This document shows, piece by piece, positions 29,257 through 38,767 of a stretch of 64,000 nt of DNA. Position 1 is the first letter of the stretch. Each line of letters opens with the position of its first letter. Position numbers and translations under genes: made by a program. Location of the stretch: contig NZ_QZEZ01000003.1 of assembly GCF_003594885.1 (NCBI RefSeq), positions 310,001 through 374,000 on the forward strand, written 5' to 3'. Below the pieces are notes generated by a model, which made no database searches, was not told where the DNA came from, and saw only the letters and a list, made by a program, of their open reading frames with translations. The DNA comes from Vallicoccus soli (lineage in GTDB: Bacteria > Actinomycetota > Actinomycetes > Motilibacterales > Motilibacteraceae).

Positions 29257-29327
29257 CCGACCAGCGTGCCACGGCCCGCCCCGGCTCCCGCGCGCGTCCT
29301 GTCGGTGGTCGGGTCCAGGATGGCCCC

Positions 29328-32300
29328 GTGCCCGGTACCGCCGTCCTCGAGCGCTTCTCCCCCGCCACCCGCGCCTGGTTCGAGGGGGCGTTCGCCGGCG
29401 CCACGGCGGCCCAGCTCGGGGCGTGGGAGGCGGTCGCCGACGGCGACGACGCGCTCGTCGTGGCGCCCACGGGGTCCGGCAAGACGCTGGCGGCGTTCCT
29501 CTGGTCGCTCGACCGGCTCGCCTCCTCGCCGCTGCCGGAGGACCCGCGGCGGCGCTGCCGCGTGCTCTACGTGTCGCCGCTCAAGGCCCTCGCCGTCGAC
29601 GTGGAGCGGAACCTGCGCGCGCCCCTCGTCGGCATCCGGCACGCGGCGGTGCGCCTCGGCCTGCCCGAGCCGGAGGTGCTCGTGGGCACGCGCTCCGGCG
29701 ACACCCCGGCCGACGAGCGGCGCCGCTTCGGCACCCGCCCGCCCGACATCCTCATCACCACGCCCGAGTCGCTCTTCCTCCTGCTCACGTCGCAGGCGCG
29801 CGAGTCGCTGCGCGGGGTCGAGACCGTCATCGTCGACGAGGTGCACGCGGTGGCCCCCACCAAGCGGGGGGCGCACCTGGCGCTGAGCCTGGAGCGGCTC
29901 GACGCGCTGCTCGAGCGGCGCGCCCAGCGCATCGGGCTGTCCGCGACGGTCCGCCCGGTCGAGGAGGTGGCGCGGTTCCTCGGCGGGGCGCACGACGTGC
30001 GGGTGGTGCAGCCGCCGGCGCAGAAGACGGTCGAGCTCGAGGTCGTCGTGCCCGTCGAGGACATGCGCGAGCTGGGGCAGCCGGGCGGCGAGGTGAGCGG
30101 GTCGGCCGCGGGCGACGAGCAGCGGCAGTCGATCTGGCCGCACGTCGAGGAGCGCATCGTCGACCTCGTCGACGCCCACCGCTCGACGATCGTCTTCGCC
30201 AACTCCCGCCGGCTCGCCGAGCGGCTCACCACCCGCCTCAACGAGATCGCGACCGAGCGGGCGTACGGCGAGGCGCTGCCCGACCCGGGGGCGCCGGCGC
30301 AGGTCATGGCCCAGGCGGGGGCGAGCCGCGGGGCCCGCGACGACGGCGGCTGGGTCGAGGTCGCGCGGGCCCACCACGGCTCGGTGTCCAAGGAGCAGCG
30401 GGCGCAGATCGAGGACGCGCTCAAGGGCGGGCGCCTGCCCGCCGTCGTCGCCACGAGCTCGCTCGAGCTCGGCATCGACATGGGCGCGGTCGACCTCGTG
30501 GTGCAGGTGGAGTCGCCGCCGTCGGTGGCGAGCGGGCTCCAGCGGGTGGGCCGGGCCGGGCACCAGGTGGGCGCCGTCTCGCGCGGGGTGATGTTCCCGA
30601 AGTACCGCGGCGACCTCGTCCAGACCGCCGTGGTGGCCGAGCGGATGCGCGACGGGCGCATCGAGGCGATGCGCTACCCCCGCAACCCGCTCGACGTGCT
30701 CGCGCAGCAGGTCGTCGCCATGGTGGCGATGGAGGACTGGGACGTCGAGGAGCTCGGAGCGCTGGTGCGCCGCGCCGCGAGCTTCGCCGCGCTGCCGCAG
30801 TCCGCGCTGGAGAGCGTGCTGGACATGCTCGCGGGCCGCTACCCCTCCGACGAGTTCGCCGAGCTGCGCCCGCGCCTGGTGTGGGACCGCGTCACCGGCA
30901 CCCTCAGCGGGCGCCCCGGCGCGCAGCGCCTCGCCGTCACCAGCGGCGGCACGATCCCCGACCGCGGGCTCTTCGGCGTGTTCCTCGTGGGCGAGCGGGC
31001 CTCGCGGGTCGGCGAGCTCGACGAGGAGATGGTGTACGAGTCCCGCGCCGGCGACGTGTTCACGCTGGGGTCGACGTCGTGGCGGATCGAGGAGATCACG
31101 CACGACCGGGTCCTCGTCTCCCCCGCCCCCGGCCAGCCCGGCAAGCTGCCGTTCTGGCACGGCGACGCGCTGGGCCGCCCGCTGGAGCTGGGACGCGCCC
31201 TCGGCGGCTTCGTGCGCGAGCTCGGGCGCCTCGACCACGACGCGGCCCTGGAGCGGGTGCGGGCCGCCGGCCTGGACGCCTGGGCGGCGGACAACCTCGT
31301 GGCGTACCTCGAGGAGCAGCGCGAGGCGACGGGGCACGTGCCCGACGACCGGACCATCGTCGTCGAGCGGTTCCGCGACGAGCTCGGCGACTGGCGCGTC
31401 GCGATCCACTCGCCGTTCGGCGCCCAGGTGCACGCCCCCTGGGCGCTGGCCGTGGGGGCCCGCCTGCGCGAGCGGTTCGGCATGGACGTGCAGGCGATGC
31501 ACTCCGACGACGGCATCGTGCTGCGCCTGCCCGACACCGACGACGAGCCGCCGGGCGACCTCGCGGTCCTCGGGCCCGACGACGTCGAGGCCGCCGTGAC
31601 GGCCGAGGTCGGGGGCAGCGCGCTCTTCGCCTCCCGCTTCCGCGAGTGCGCGGCGCGCGCGCTGCTGCTGCCGCGGCGCGACCCGACCCGGCGCACGCCG
31701 CTGTGGCAGCAGCGCCAGCGCTCGGCCCAGCTGCTGTCCGTGGCGAGCGGCTACGGCTCGTTCCCGGTGGTGCTCGAGGCGATGCGCGAGTGCCTGCAGG
31801 ACGTCTTCGACGTGCCGGGCCTCGTCGAGCTCATGCGGGACGTGGAGGCGCGGCGGGTGCGCCTGGTCGAGGTGGAGACGCCGTCGCCGTCACCGTTCGC
31901 CCGCTCGCTGCTCTTCGGCTACGTCGCGGCCTTCATGTACGAGGGCGACTCCCCCCTCGCGGAGCGGCGCGCCCAGGCGCTCTCGCTCGACGCCACGCTC
32001 CTCGCCGAGCTGCTCGGGCAGGCGGAGCTGCGCGAGCTGCTCGACGCCGACGCGCTCGTGCGCACCGAGTCCGAGCTGCAGCGCCTCGCCCCCGACCGGC
32101 GGGCCCGCGGCGTCGAGGGCGTCGCCGACCTCCTGCGCCTGCTCGGGCCGCTGACCCCCGAGGAGGCCGCGCAGCGCGTGGACGAGCCCGCCTCGGCGGC
32201 CGGCTGGCTCGAGGACCTCGAGCGGGCCCGCCGGGCGGTGCGGGTGCGCGTCGCCGGCGAGGAGCGGTTCGCGGCCGTCGAGGACGCCGGCCGACTGCGC

Positions 32301-34139
32301 GACGCGCTGGGCTCGCCCCTGCCGGTCGGGGTGCCCGAGGTGTTCCTCGAGCCCGTGCGCGACCCGCTGGGCGACCTCGTGGCCCGCTACGCGCGCACCC
32401 ACGGGCCGTTCACCGCGGACGACGTGGCGCGCCGGCTGGGCCTGGGCGTGGCCGTCGTGCAGGGCGCGCTGACGCGCCTCGCCGCGACCCGGCGCGTCGT
32501 CGAGGGCGAGTTCCGCCCGCTCGCGCTGCTCGAGGGCCCGGACGGGCCCGGGCGCTCGGGCGGCACGGGGGGTGCGGGGGGCACCGAGTGGTGCGACGCC
32601 GAGGTGCTGCGGATGCTGCGCCGCAGGTCCCTCGCGGTGCTGCGCAAGGAGGTCGAGCCGGTCCCGCCGACGGCGCTGGCGCGGTTCCTCCCGGGCTGGC
32701 AGCACGTCGGGTCGGACCTGCGCGGCGCCGACGGGGTGCTGCGCGTCGTCGAGCAGCTGCAGGGCGCCCAGGTGCCGGCCTCGGCCCTGGAGCGCCTCGT
32801 GCTCCCCTCGCGGGTGCGCGGATACACCCCGGCCCTGCTCGACGAGCTGACGGCGAGCGGCGAGGTGCTGTGGGCCGGCGCCGGGTCCCTGCCCGGCGGC
32901 GACGGCTGGGTCGCCCTGCACCTCGCCGACACCGCCGAGCTGCTCCTGCCGCCCCTCGACGACGAGCCGCCGGACAGCCCGCTGCACGTGGCCGTGCTCG
33001 ACGCGCTGGGCGGCGGCGGGGCGTACTTCTTCCGCCAGCTCTCCGACGCGGTCGGCTCGACCGACGACCAGGCGCTGGTGGGCGTCCTCTGGGACCTCGT
33101 GTGGTCCGGGCGGGTCACCAACGACACGCTCGCCCCGCTCCGCGCGCTCGTGGGCTCCCGGCCGGGCCGCTCCGCCCCCCGCGCGCCCCGGCGGGCGCGC
33201 CCGGTGCGCCCCGGCCGCGCGGGCGCGGGGCTGGGCCGTCCCGCACTGCCGAGCCGCACCGGCCCGCCCACCGCGGCGGGGCGCTGGTCCGCGCTGCCGG
33301 CGCGCGACCCCGACCCGACGCGGCGCGCGCACGCGCAGGCCGAGGTGCTGCTCGAGCGCCACGGGATCGTCACCCGGGGCGGCGTCGTCGCCGAACGGGT
33401 CCCGGGCGGCTTCGCCGCCGCGTACCGCGTGCTGTCCGCGTTCGAGGAGACCGGGCGGGCCCGGCGCGGCTACTTCGTCGAGGGCCTGGGCGCCGCGCAG
33501 TTCTCCACCGCGGGCGCGGTCGACCGCGTGCGCGCGGCGGCGCGGGCCGCCGAGGAGGCGCGCGACGCCCGCTCCTCGGTGGCCGACGGCTCCGACGGAC
33601 CCGCTCCCGGCGCCCTGCCCTTGGCCGCCTGGGCGGACGGCCCGCTGCCGGGCGGGCTCGTCCGCGGGGGCGGGTACGGCGGGGGCGGGCACGGCGGCGG
33701 GTACGGCGGCGGGTACGGCGGGGCGGGGGGCGCGCGCCGGCGGCGCGGCGGCGAGGAGGACGCGCTGCCCGGCACGCACGTCCTCGCGGCCAGCGACCCG
33801 GCGAACCCGTACGGCGCCGCGCTGGCCTGGCCGACCCGCGGCGAGGAGGCCGGCGGGCACAAGCCCGGTCGCAAGGCCGGCGCCGTCGTCGTGCTGCACG
33901 AGGGCGAGCTGGTCCTCTACGTCGAGCGGGGCGGGCGCTCGCTGCTCACCTGGAGCGAGGACCAGGACGTGCTGCGGCCCGCCGTGCAGGCGCTGGCGGC
34001 CGCGGTCCGCGACGGCGCGCTCGGCCGGCTGACGGTGGAGCGGGCCGACGGGACCGGGGTGCTCGACTCGGCGCTGGGCGGAGCGCTCGAGGCGGCCGGG
34101 TTCCACGCCACGCCCCGGGGGCTGCGGCTGCGGGCCTGA
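29328..34139 (+). CDS. lhr: Large ATP-dependent helicase Lhr
   Basis: A 1603-residue superfamily 2 helicase that moves 3'->5' on single-stranded DNA and unwinds RNA:DNA hybrids. Walker A is APTGSGKT (about 45-52), the DEVH box is in VIVDEVHAV, and motif VI is GLQRVGRAGHQ. A winged helix and the long Lhr C-terminal half follow. Residues about 1447-1475 are a Gly/Tyr/His/Arg-rich insertion between two conserved parts of the C-terminal domain. CAGGAT lies 6 nt before the GTG, a weak leaderless -10. The next gene, nei, is a known functional neighbour. Confidence 0.94.
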   Translation: MPGTAVLERFSPATRAWFEGAFAGATAAQLGAWEAVADGDDALVVAPTGSGKTLAAFLWSLDRLASSPLPEDPRRRCRVLYVSPLKALAVDVERNLRAPLVGIRHAAVRLGLPEPEVLVGTRSGDTPADERRRFGTRPPDILITTPESLFLLLTSQARESLRGVETVIVDEVHAVAPTKRGAHLALSLERLDALLERRAQRIGLSATVRPVEEVARFLGGAHDVRVVQPPAQKTVELEVVVPVEDMRELGQPGGEVSGSAAGDEQRQSIWPHVEERIVDLVDAHRSTIVFANSRRLAERLTTRLNEIATERAYGEALPDPGAPAQVMAQAGASRGARDDGGWVEVARAHHGSVSKEQRAQIEDALKGGRLPAVVATSSLELGIDMGAVDLVVQVESPPSVASGLQRVGRAGHQVGAVSRGVMFPKYRGDLVQTAVVAERMRDGRIEAMRYPRNPLDVLAQQVVAMVAMEDWDVEELGALVRRAASFAALPQSALESVLDMLAGRYPSDEFAELRPRLVWDRVTGTLSGRPGAQRLAVTSGGTIPDRGLFGVFLVGERASRVGELDEEMVYESRAGDVFTLGSTSWRIEEITHDRVLVSPAPGQPGKLPFWHGDALGRPLELGRALGGFVRELGRLDHDAALERVRAAGLDAWAADNLVAYLEEQREATGHVPDDRTIVVERFRDELGDWRVAIHSPFGAQVHAPWALAVGARLRERFGMDVQAMHSDDGIVLRLPDTDDEPPGDLAVLGPDDVEAAVTAEVGGSALFASRFRECAARALLLPRRDPTRRTPLWQQRQRSAQLLSVASGYGSFPVVLEAMRECLQDVFDVPGLVELMRDVEARRVRLVEVETPSPSPFARSLLFGYVAAFMYEGDSPLAERRAQALSLDATLLAELLGQAELRELLDADALVRTESELQRLAPDRRARGVEGVADLLRLLGPLTPEEAAQRVDEPASAAGWLEDLERARRAVRVRVAGEERFAAVEDAGRLRDALGSPLPVGVPEVFLEPVRDPLGDLVARYARTHGPFTADDVARRLGLGVAVVQGALTRLAATRRVVEGEFRPLALLEGPDGPGRSGGTGGAGGTEWCDAEVLRMLRRRSLAVLRKEVEPVPPTALARFLPGWQHVGSDLRGADGVLRVVEQLQGAQVPASALERLVLPSRVRGYTPALLDELTASGEVLWAGAGSLPGGDGWVALHLADTAELLLPPLDDEPPDSPLHVAVLDALGGGGAYFFRQLSDAVGSTDDQALVGVLWDLVWSGRVTNDTLAPLRALVGSRPGRSAPRAPRRARPVRPGRAGAGLGRPALPSRTGPPTAAGRWSALPARDPDPTRRAHAQAEVLLERHGIVTRGGVVAERVPGGFAAAYRVLSAFEETGRARRGYFVEGLGAAQFSTAGAVDRVRAAARAAEEARDARSSVADGSDGPAPGALPLAAWADGPLPGGLVRGGGYGGGGHGGGYGGGYGGAGGARRRRGGEEDALPGTHVLAASDPANPYGAALAWPTRGEEAGGHKPGRKAGAVVVLHEGELVLYVERGGRSLLTWSEDQDVLRPAVQALAAAVRDGALGRLTVERADGTGVLDSALGGALEAAGFHATPRGLRLRA
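33666..33730 (+). repeat. Gly/Tyr-coding tandem repeat inside lhr
   Basis: Repeats based on GGCGGGTACGGC (a 12-15 bp unit) encode GGGYGGGGHGGGYGGGYGG. The reading frame of lhr is kept throughout, so the repeat is tolerated in the protein. Confidence 0.8.
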
Positions 34140-34194
34140 ACGGGGCCGCGGGGTCGGGGGTGCGCCCCCGTCGCCCGCCCGCGATGATCGGGGC

Positions 34195-35049
34195 GTGCCC
34201 GAGGGAGACACCGTGTGGCTGGCCGGGCGGCGCCTGCACCGGGCCCTCGCGGGCGAGGTCCTCGTGCGCACGGACTTCCGGGTGCCGCAGCTCGCCGGCG
34301 CGGACCTCGCCGGTCGGCGGGTCCTCGAGGTCGTGAGCCGGGGCAAGCACCTGCTCACGCGCGTCGAGGGCGGCTGGACGTTGCACACCCACTTCCGGAT
34401 GGACGGCACCTGGCACCTCTACCGCCACGGCGAGCGGTGGCGCGGCGGGCCGCAGTGGCAGGTGCGGGTGCTGCTCGTGACCCGGGAGTGGCAGGCGGTC
34501 GGCTACCGCCTGCCGGTGGTGGAGCTGCTCCCGACGGCGCAAGAGGACCGTGCGGTGGGCCACCTGGGGCCCGACCTGCTGGGGTCCGACTGGGACCAGG
34601 ACGAGGCGCTGCGCCGGCTGCGCGCCGACCCCGACCGCGAGGTGGCGCAGGCGCTGCTCGACCAGCGGAACCTCGCCGGCATCGGCAACCTCTACAAGGC
34701 GGAGTCCCTCTACCTCGCCGGCGAGAGCCCCTGGACGCCCGTGCGCGAGGTCGGGGACCTACCGGCCCTCGTCGACCGCGCGCACCGGCTGCTCGTGGTC
34801 AACCGGGAGCACTCGGCGCAGGTCACGACCGGGGACAAGCGCCGCGGGCGCGAGCACTGGGTGTTCGGGCGCGAGGGGCAGCCCTGCCGGCGGTGCGGCA
34901 CCGCGGTGCGGATGGCCGAGCAGGGGCCGGCGCCGTACGCGCGCGTCACCTGGTGGTGCCCCGTCTGCCAGCCCGGGCCCGCGCCAGAGCCGGTGCCGCC
35001 GGCGCAGCGGCGCCCGCCGCCGGTCGGCCAGCGCACCTACCGACCCTGA
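34195..35049 (+). CDS. nei: Endonuclease VIII-like DNA glycosylase (Fpg/Nei family)
   Basis: A 284-residue base-excision glycosylase/AP lyase that removes oxidised bases. The N terminus after the GTG is PEGDT, with the catalytic proline and the general-acid glutamate of the family. The H2TH region includes LLDQRNLAGIGNLYKAE, and the zinc finger is CRRC...CPVC near the C terminus. Its order after lhr matches Mycobacterium, where Nei and Lhr are neighbours. A Pro-rich tail follows the zinc finger. GATGAT 6 nt before the start is a weak -10 candidate. Confidence 0.92.
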   Translation: MPEGDTVWLAGRRLHRALAGEVLVRTDFRVPQLAGADLAGRRVLEVVSRGKHLLTRVEGGWTLHTHFRMDGTWHLYRHGERWRGGPQWQVRVLLVTREWQAVGYRLPVVELLPTAQEDRAVGHLGPDLLGSDWDQDEALRRLRADPDREVAQALLDQRNLAGIGNLYKAESLYLAGESPWTPVREVGDLPALVDRAHRLLVVNREHSAQVTTGDKRRGREHWVFGREGQPCRRCGTAVRMAEQGPAPYARVTWWCPVCQPGPAPEPVPPAQRRPPPVGQRTYRP

Positions 35050-35098
35050 GCAGCCGGTCCGGGTGCGGCCGGGGGTCGTCGGGGCGGCGGCGGGGTGC

Positions 35099-35833
35099 TC
35101 AGGCGGCGGCGCCGACCCGCAGCGCCACGCCGTGCGGACCCCCGTCCACGCTCTCGCGCCGCTCGGGCGCACCGGTGGCGTCGTCCGGAGCGCCGCCCGG
35201 CGCCTCGAGGCCGTCGCGCCGGTCGGCCCCGGCCCGGTCGGCGTCGCCCGCCACGCCGTCCACCGCAGGCTCCCCCGCGTCGTCGCGCGCGTCCCCGAGG
35301 GCGTCGACCCCGGCGTCGACCCCGGCGTCGTCCCCCGCGTCGTCGAGCGCGTCGGCCGGCGACCCGGCCTCGCCGGCGCGCCGCAGGCCCAGCGTCTTGC
35401 CCGCTGCCTCCAGCCCGGCCAGGCCGAGGGGGGTGCGCACGGCCGCCTGCCCGGCAGCGGTCGGCACGGCTGCGGTGGGGACGGCACCGGTCGGGACGGC
35501 ACGGGTCGGGACGACACCGGTCGGGCCGGCGGCGGAGGCCTCGACGGCCGGCGCCGCGGTCACGTCGGTGCGGGCGTCGCCCTCCGGCCGCCGGGCGTCC
35601 TCGGCCCGGGCGAGCTCGTCGCTCACGTCGCGCAGCACGCGTGACATGGGCACGTCCAGGGCCCCGCAGATCGCCCCGAGGAGCTCGGAGGAGGCCTCCT
35701 TCTGCCCGCGCTCGACCTCGGAGAGGTAGCCGAGGGACACCCGCGCCTTCGCGGACACCTCGCGCAGGGTGCGGCCCTGGTCCTGGCGCCGGTGGCGCAG
35801 GGCGTCGCCGAGCAGCGTGCGCAGGAGGACCAT
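35099..35833 (-). CDS. clgR: ClgR-type XRE-family transcriptional regulator with long tail
   Basis: A 244-residue protein. Residues 1-80 closely match ClgR, the activator of clpP genes: a Cro/C1 helix-turn-helix with [29 protein letters not shown]. ClgR is usually about 110 residues; here a tail of about 160 residues is added, with [10 protein letters not shown] repeats and an acidic Asp/Ala/Gly repeat stretch. AAGGGGGAG precedes the ATG 35833 and rules out longer starts. The cinA-clgR context is conserved. In relatives ClgR is itself degraded by Clp, so the tail could affect turnover (inference). Confidence 0.88.
   Translation of the reverse strand: MVLLRTLLGDALRHRRQDQGRTLREVSAKARVSLGYLSEVERGQKEASSELLGAICGALDVPMSRVLRDVSDELARAEDARRPEGDARTDVTAAPAVEASAAGPTGVVPTRAVPTGAVPTAAVPTAAGQAAVRTPLGLAGLEAAGKTLGLRRAGEAGSPADALDDAGDDAGVDAGVDALGDARDDAGEPAVDGVAGDADRAGADRRDGLEAPGGAPDDATGAPERRESVDGGPHGVALRVGAAA
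35290..35525 (-). repeat. Simple repeats encoding the ClgR tail
   Basis: Two repeat tracts lie in the tail: 15-bp units around 35449-35525 (variants of GGTCGGGACGGCACC) encoding five-residue AVPTG-like units, and a GTCGTC/GGCGTC-rich stretch around 35290-35360 encoding Asp/Ala/Gly repeats. Confidence 0.7.
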
Positions 35834-36089
35834 CGGCTCCCCCTTCCCCGTGATCGGCGCCTGACGCGGCGTCACCGCCTGGGCTGGCCGGGCCGCACCG
35901 GGGGGTGCGGTCCGCGGCGCGGGAGCGCCCGGAGCGGTGGCTGCCGCGGCCCGCTCCGGCACGGTGCCGGCGCGGGGCGTAGTCGCCCGGCCGGGGGGCC
36001 GGGTGGGACCGCGCCCTGCCACGGTAGCGGTGCGGGCGGTGCGCAGCGCGCGGTACGAGGTCTCCGTCACGACCGCTGCAACGCTGTAA

Positions 36090-36626
36090 TCACCCCGCCT
36101 GTTCCGCGCCGCCGGCCGGCGGGGCGTCGAGCAGCTCCAGCAGGAGCGCGAGGGCGGCGGCGACGGCCCCCTCGCGCACCGCGCTCCGGTCGCCGGGCAG
36201 GTGCAGGCGCCGGACGAGCTCGCCCTGCGGGCCCGTGGCGGCCACCCAGACCTCCCCGACGGGGCGCCCGCCCTGCGGCTCCGGGCCCGCCACTCCCGTC
36301 GTCGCGACGCCGTGGCCGGCGTCGAGCCGCGCGGCCGCGCCGCGCGCCATCTGCCGCACGACCTCGCCGTCGACCGGGCCCGTGGCGGCGAGCCGCTGCC
36401 GGTCCACGCCGAGCAGGGTGGCCTTGAGGTCGGTCGCGTAGGCGGTCACGCCGCCCCGCAGCACCGCGGACGCGCCGGGCACGGCCACCACCGCGGCGGT
36501 GAGCAGCCCCCCGGTGAGCGACTCGGCGACGGCGAGGGTCGCCCCCCGAGCGGCCAGGCGCTCGACGAGCCGCGGGGCCAGCACCTGCGGCGTCGCGGGA
36601 GCGCCGCCGTCCTGCCGGTCGCTCAC
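36090..36626 (-). CDS. cinA: CinA C-terminal domain protein (nicotinamide-nucleotide amidase type)
   Basis: A 178-residue stand-alone CinA C-terminal domain, which in PncC deamidates nicotinamide mononucleotide in pyridine-nucleotide salvage. AESLTGGLL carries the active-site serine region, with [12 protein letters not shown] and [13 protein letters not shown] following. The GTG at 36626 overlaps the pgsA stop as GTGA. The N-terminal MoCF-like domain of full-length CinA is absent, as is usual in this actinobacterial position. Confidence 0.92.
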   Translation of the reverse strand: MSDRQDGGAPATPQVLAPRLVERLAARGATLAVAESLTGGLLTAAVVAVPGASAVLRGGVTAYATDLKATLLGVDRQRLAATGPVDGEVVRQMARGAAARLDAGHGVATTGVAGPEPQGGRPVGEVWVAATGPQGELVRRLHLPGDRSAVREGAVAAALALLLELLDAPPAGGAEQAG

Positions 36627-37219
36627 GCGCCGGCGACCACGCCGCGGCGCAGCCGCAGCGCCCGGACCACGTAGTCGACGCCCGTGACCACGGTGACGAC
36701 GACCGCGGCCCCCATGATGACGGCGGCGACCAGGTGCCCCGGGTCGGGCAGCGGCAGCACGAGCAGGCCGATGGCGACGAGCTGCAGGAGGGTCTTCAGC
36801 TTCCCGCCGCGGCTCGCCGGGATGACCCCGTGGCGGATCACCCAGAAGCGCAGCAGCGTCACGCCGAGCTCGCGGACGAGGACGACGACGGTCACCCACC
36901 ACCACAGCTCGCCCAGCAGGGACAGCCCGACGAGCGCGCTGCCCGTGAGCGCCTTGTCGGCGATGGGGTCGAGCAGCTTGCCCAGGTCGGTGACGATGCC
37001 GCGCGAGCGCGCCAGCTCGCCGTCGACGTAGTCCGTGACCGCGGCCACCGCGAAGGCGACCCACGCCGCGACCCGCCAGCCGGCCTCGTCCCCGCCGCCG
37101 GCGAAGAGCAGCACGACGAACACCGGCACCAGCACGAGCCGCGCCACGGTCAGGTAGTTCGCGACGTTCCAGGCGCTGACCCGGCGGTGCGCCAGCGGCT
37201 CGCGCCGCGCAGCGCTCAT
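36623..37219 (-). CDS. pgsA: CDP-diacylglycerol-glycerol-3-phosphate phosphatidyltransferase
   Basis: A 198-residue integral membrane enzyme of phosphatidylglycerol synthesis with about five transmembrane helices. The CDP-alcohol phosphotransferase motif is complete (DYVDGELAR, then G and D in GKLLDPIAD). Its ATG overlaps the rimO stop as ATGA and its stop overlaps cinA, making a tight rimO-pgsA-cinA operon. Confidence 0.94.
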   Translation of the reverse strand: MSAARREPLAHRRVSAWNVANYLTVARLVLVPVFVVLLFAGGGDEAGWRVAAWVAFAVAAVTDYVDGELARSRGIVTDLGKLLDPIADKALTGSALVGLSLLGELWWWVTVVVLVRELGVTLLRFWVIRHGVIPASRGGKLKTLLQLVAIGLLVLPLPDPGHLVAAVIMGAAVVVTVVTGVDYVVRALRLRRGVVAGA

Positions 37220-38727
37220 CCCCGGCTCGGGCGCCCGCCCGCGGCGCCCGCGGACGCGCCCGCCGGCGCACCCGCCCCCGCCACGGCCCGCGCCTGCAGG
37301 TCGACCCCCGACGATCCCGTGACGACGGCCGGCACGAGGTCGCCCACCCGCGCACCCGGGACCGGCGCGAGGACGGTCGTGCCGTCGACCTCCGGGCCCT
37401 GGTGCTCGGCGCGGCCCTCGAGGGTCCCGTCCGCGTGCACCTCCTCGACGAGGACCTCGACCCGCTCCCCGACCCGCTCCTCGGCGCGCTGCGCCGTCAG
37501 CTCGTCGACGAGGGCGGTGACGCGCTCGACGCGGGCGCGCACCTCGTGCTCGGGCAGCGCCCCGTCGAGGCCCGCCGCCTCGGTGCCCTCCTCCGCGGAG
37601 TACCCGAACACGCCGACGACGTCGAGCCGCGCCCCGACGAGGAAGCGCTCGAGCTCGTCCAGGTCGGCCCCGGTCTCGCCGGGGAAGCCGACGATGACGT
37701 TGCTGCGCGCGCCGATGCGCGGCGACCGCTCCCGGAACCGCGCCAGCAGCTCGAGGAAGCGGTCGGTGTCGCCGAAGCGGCGCATCCGGCGCAGGACGGC
37801 CGGGGCGGAGTGCTGGAACGACAGGTCGGCGTACTGGGCCACCCCCGGCGTGCCGGTCAGCACGTCGACGAGCCCGGGGCGCACCTCCGCCGGCTGCAGG
37901 TACGACACCCGCACCCTCTCGACGCCGTCGAGCGCCGTGAGCTGCGGCAGCAGCGCCTCGAGCAGCGCGAGGTCGCCGAGGTCCTTGCCGTACGAGGTCG
38001 AGTTCTCGCTCACCAGCACGAGCTCGCGCACGCCCTGCCCGGCGAGCCAGGCCGCCTCGGCCAGCACGTCCTGCGGCGGGCGCGACACGAAGGCGCCGCG
38101 GAAGGCCGGGATCGCGCAGAACGAGCAGCGCCGGTCGCAGCCGGAGGCCAGCTTCAGCGGGGCGACCGGGCCCCCGCCGAGGCGGCGGCGCAGCACGCGC
38201 GGCCCGGACGCCGGTGCCACGCCCTCGGGCAGCGGGTCCGCCCCGTGCCCGGGCACGGCGACCCGCGAGGCCTGGCGCTGCACCGGCGTCAGCGGCAGCA
38301 GCCGGCGCCGGTCGGAGGGCACGTGCGCGGCCGGCCGCTCCCCGGCGAGGATCCCGCGCAGGCGCGCGGAGATGTCCGCGTAGTCGTCGAACGAGAGCAC
38401 GGCGTCGGCCTCGGGCAGGGCGGTGGCGAGCTGGTCGCCGTACCGCTCCGCCATGCACCCGACGGCCACGACGGCCTGCGGGCGCGCCGCGCCCTTGAGG
38501 TCGGCGGCCTCGAGCAGCGTGTCGACCGAGTCCTTCTTCGCCGCGTCGATGAAGCCGCAGGTGTTCACGACGACGACGTCCGCGTCCTCGGCGTCGTCGG
38601 CGAGGTCCCAGCCGTCGGCGTCGAGGCGTCCCGCGAGCTCCTCCGAGTCCACCTCGTTGCGGGCGCACCCGAGGGTGACGAGGGCGACGGAGCGGCGCTG
38701 CGGGGCGGGCGGGGAGGACGCGGGCAC
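37216..38727 (-). CDS. rimO: Ribosomal protein S12 methylthiotransferase
   Basis: A 503-residue radical SAM enzyme, paralogue of MiaB, that methylthiolates an aspartate of S12. Cluster cysteines are in LGCARN, NTCGF and VGCMAE; the radical SAM motif is CDRRCSFC; a TRAM domain ends the fold. Between the first two domains is a segment of about 40 residues rich in Pro, Gly and Arg. The last about 35 residues are Ala/Gly-rich. The GTG 38727 has TACGCT 6 nt upstream and no ribosome site. Confidence 0.93.
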   Translation of the reverse strand: MPASSPPAPQRRSVALVTLGCARNEVDSEELAGRLDADGWDLADDAEDADVVVVNTCGFIDAAKKDSVDTLLEAADLKGAARPQAVVAVGCMAERYGDQLATALPEADAVLSFDDYADISARLRGILAGERPAAHVPSDRRRLLPLTPVQRQASRVAVPGHGADPLPEGVAPASGPRVLRRRLGGGPVAPLKLASGCDRRCSFCAIPAFRGAFVSRPPQDVLAEAAWLAGQGVRELVLVSENSTSYGKDLGDLALLEALLPQLTALDGVERVRVSYLQPAEVRPGLVDVLTGTPGVAQYADLSFQHSAPAVLRRMRRFGDTDRFLELLARFRERSPRIGARSNVIVGFPGETGADLDELERFLVGARLDVVGVFGYSAEEGTEAAGLDGALPEHEVRARVERVTALVDELTAQRAEERVGERVEVLVEEVHADGTLEGRAEHQGPEVDGTTVLAPVPGARVGDLVPAVVTGSSGVDLQARAVAGAGAPAGASAGAAGGRPSRG

Positions 38728-38733
38728 GGGGCC

Positions 38734-38739
38734 AGCGTA
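38734..38739 (-). promoter_or_regulatory. -10 element (TACGCT) for leaderless rimO
   Basis: TACGCT on the minus strand is 6 nt from the rimO GTG. It lies in the 40-bp gap after ftsK, so rimO-pgsA-cinA can be transcribed independently of ftsK. Confidence 0.5.
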
Positions 38740-38767
38740 GGCGCCCGCCGGGACCCCGGCGCCCACC

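Noticed and set aside
26504-34336. A plus-strand open frame of 2610 codons covering MFS, DUF2252, DUF3046 and lhr
   Set aside because: It is a stop-free shadow caused by very high GC. Its translation is Arg/Pro/Ala-rich with no domain, and it conflicts with well-supported genes.
35834-36070. N-terminal extension of clgR
   Set aside because: A strong ribosome site precedes ATG 35833 and the extension is Pro/Ala/Arg low complexity, so this is treated as the promoter region.
35834-36089. ClgR operator or a clear sigma-70 promoter before clgR
   Set aside because: I see no convincing palindrome or -35/-10 pair; only a locally AT-richer patch near 36080-36092.
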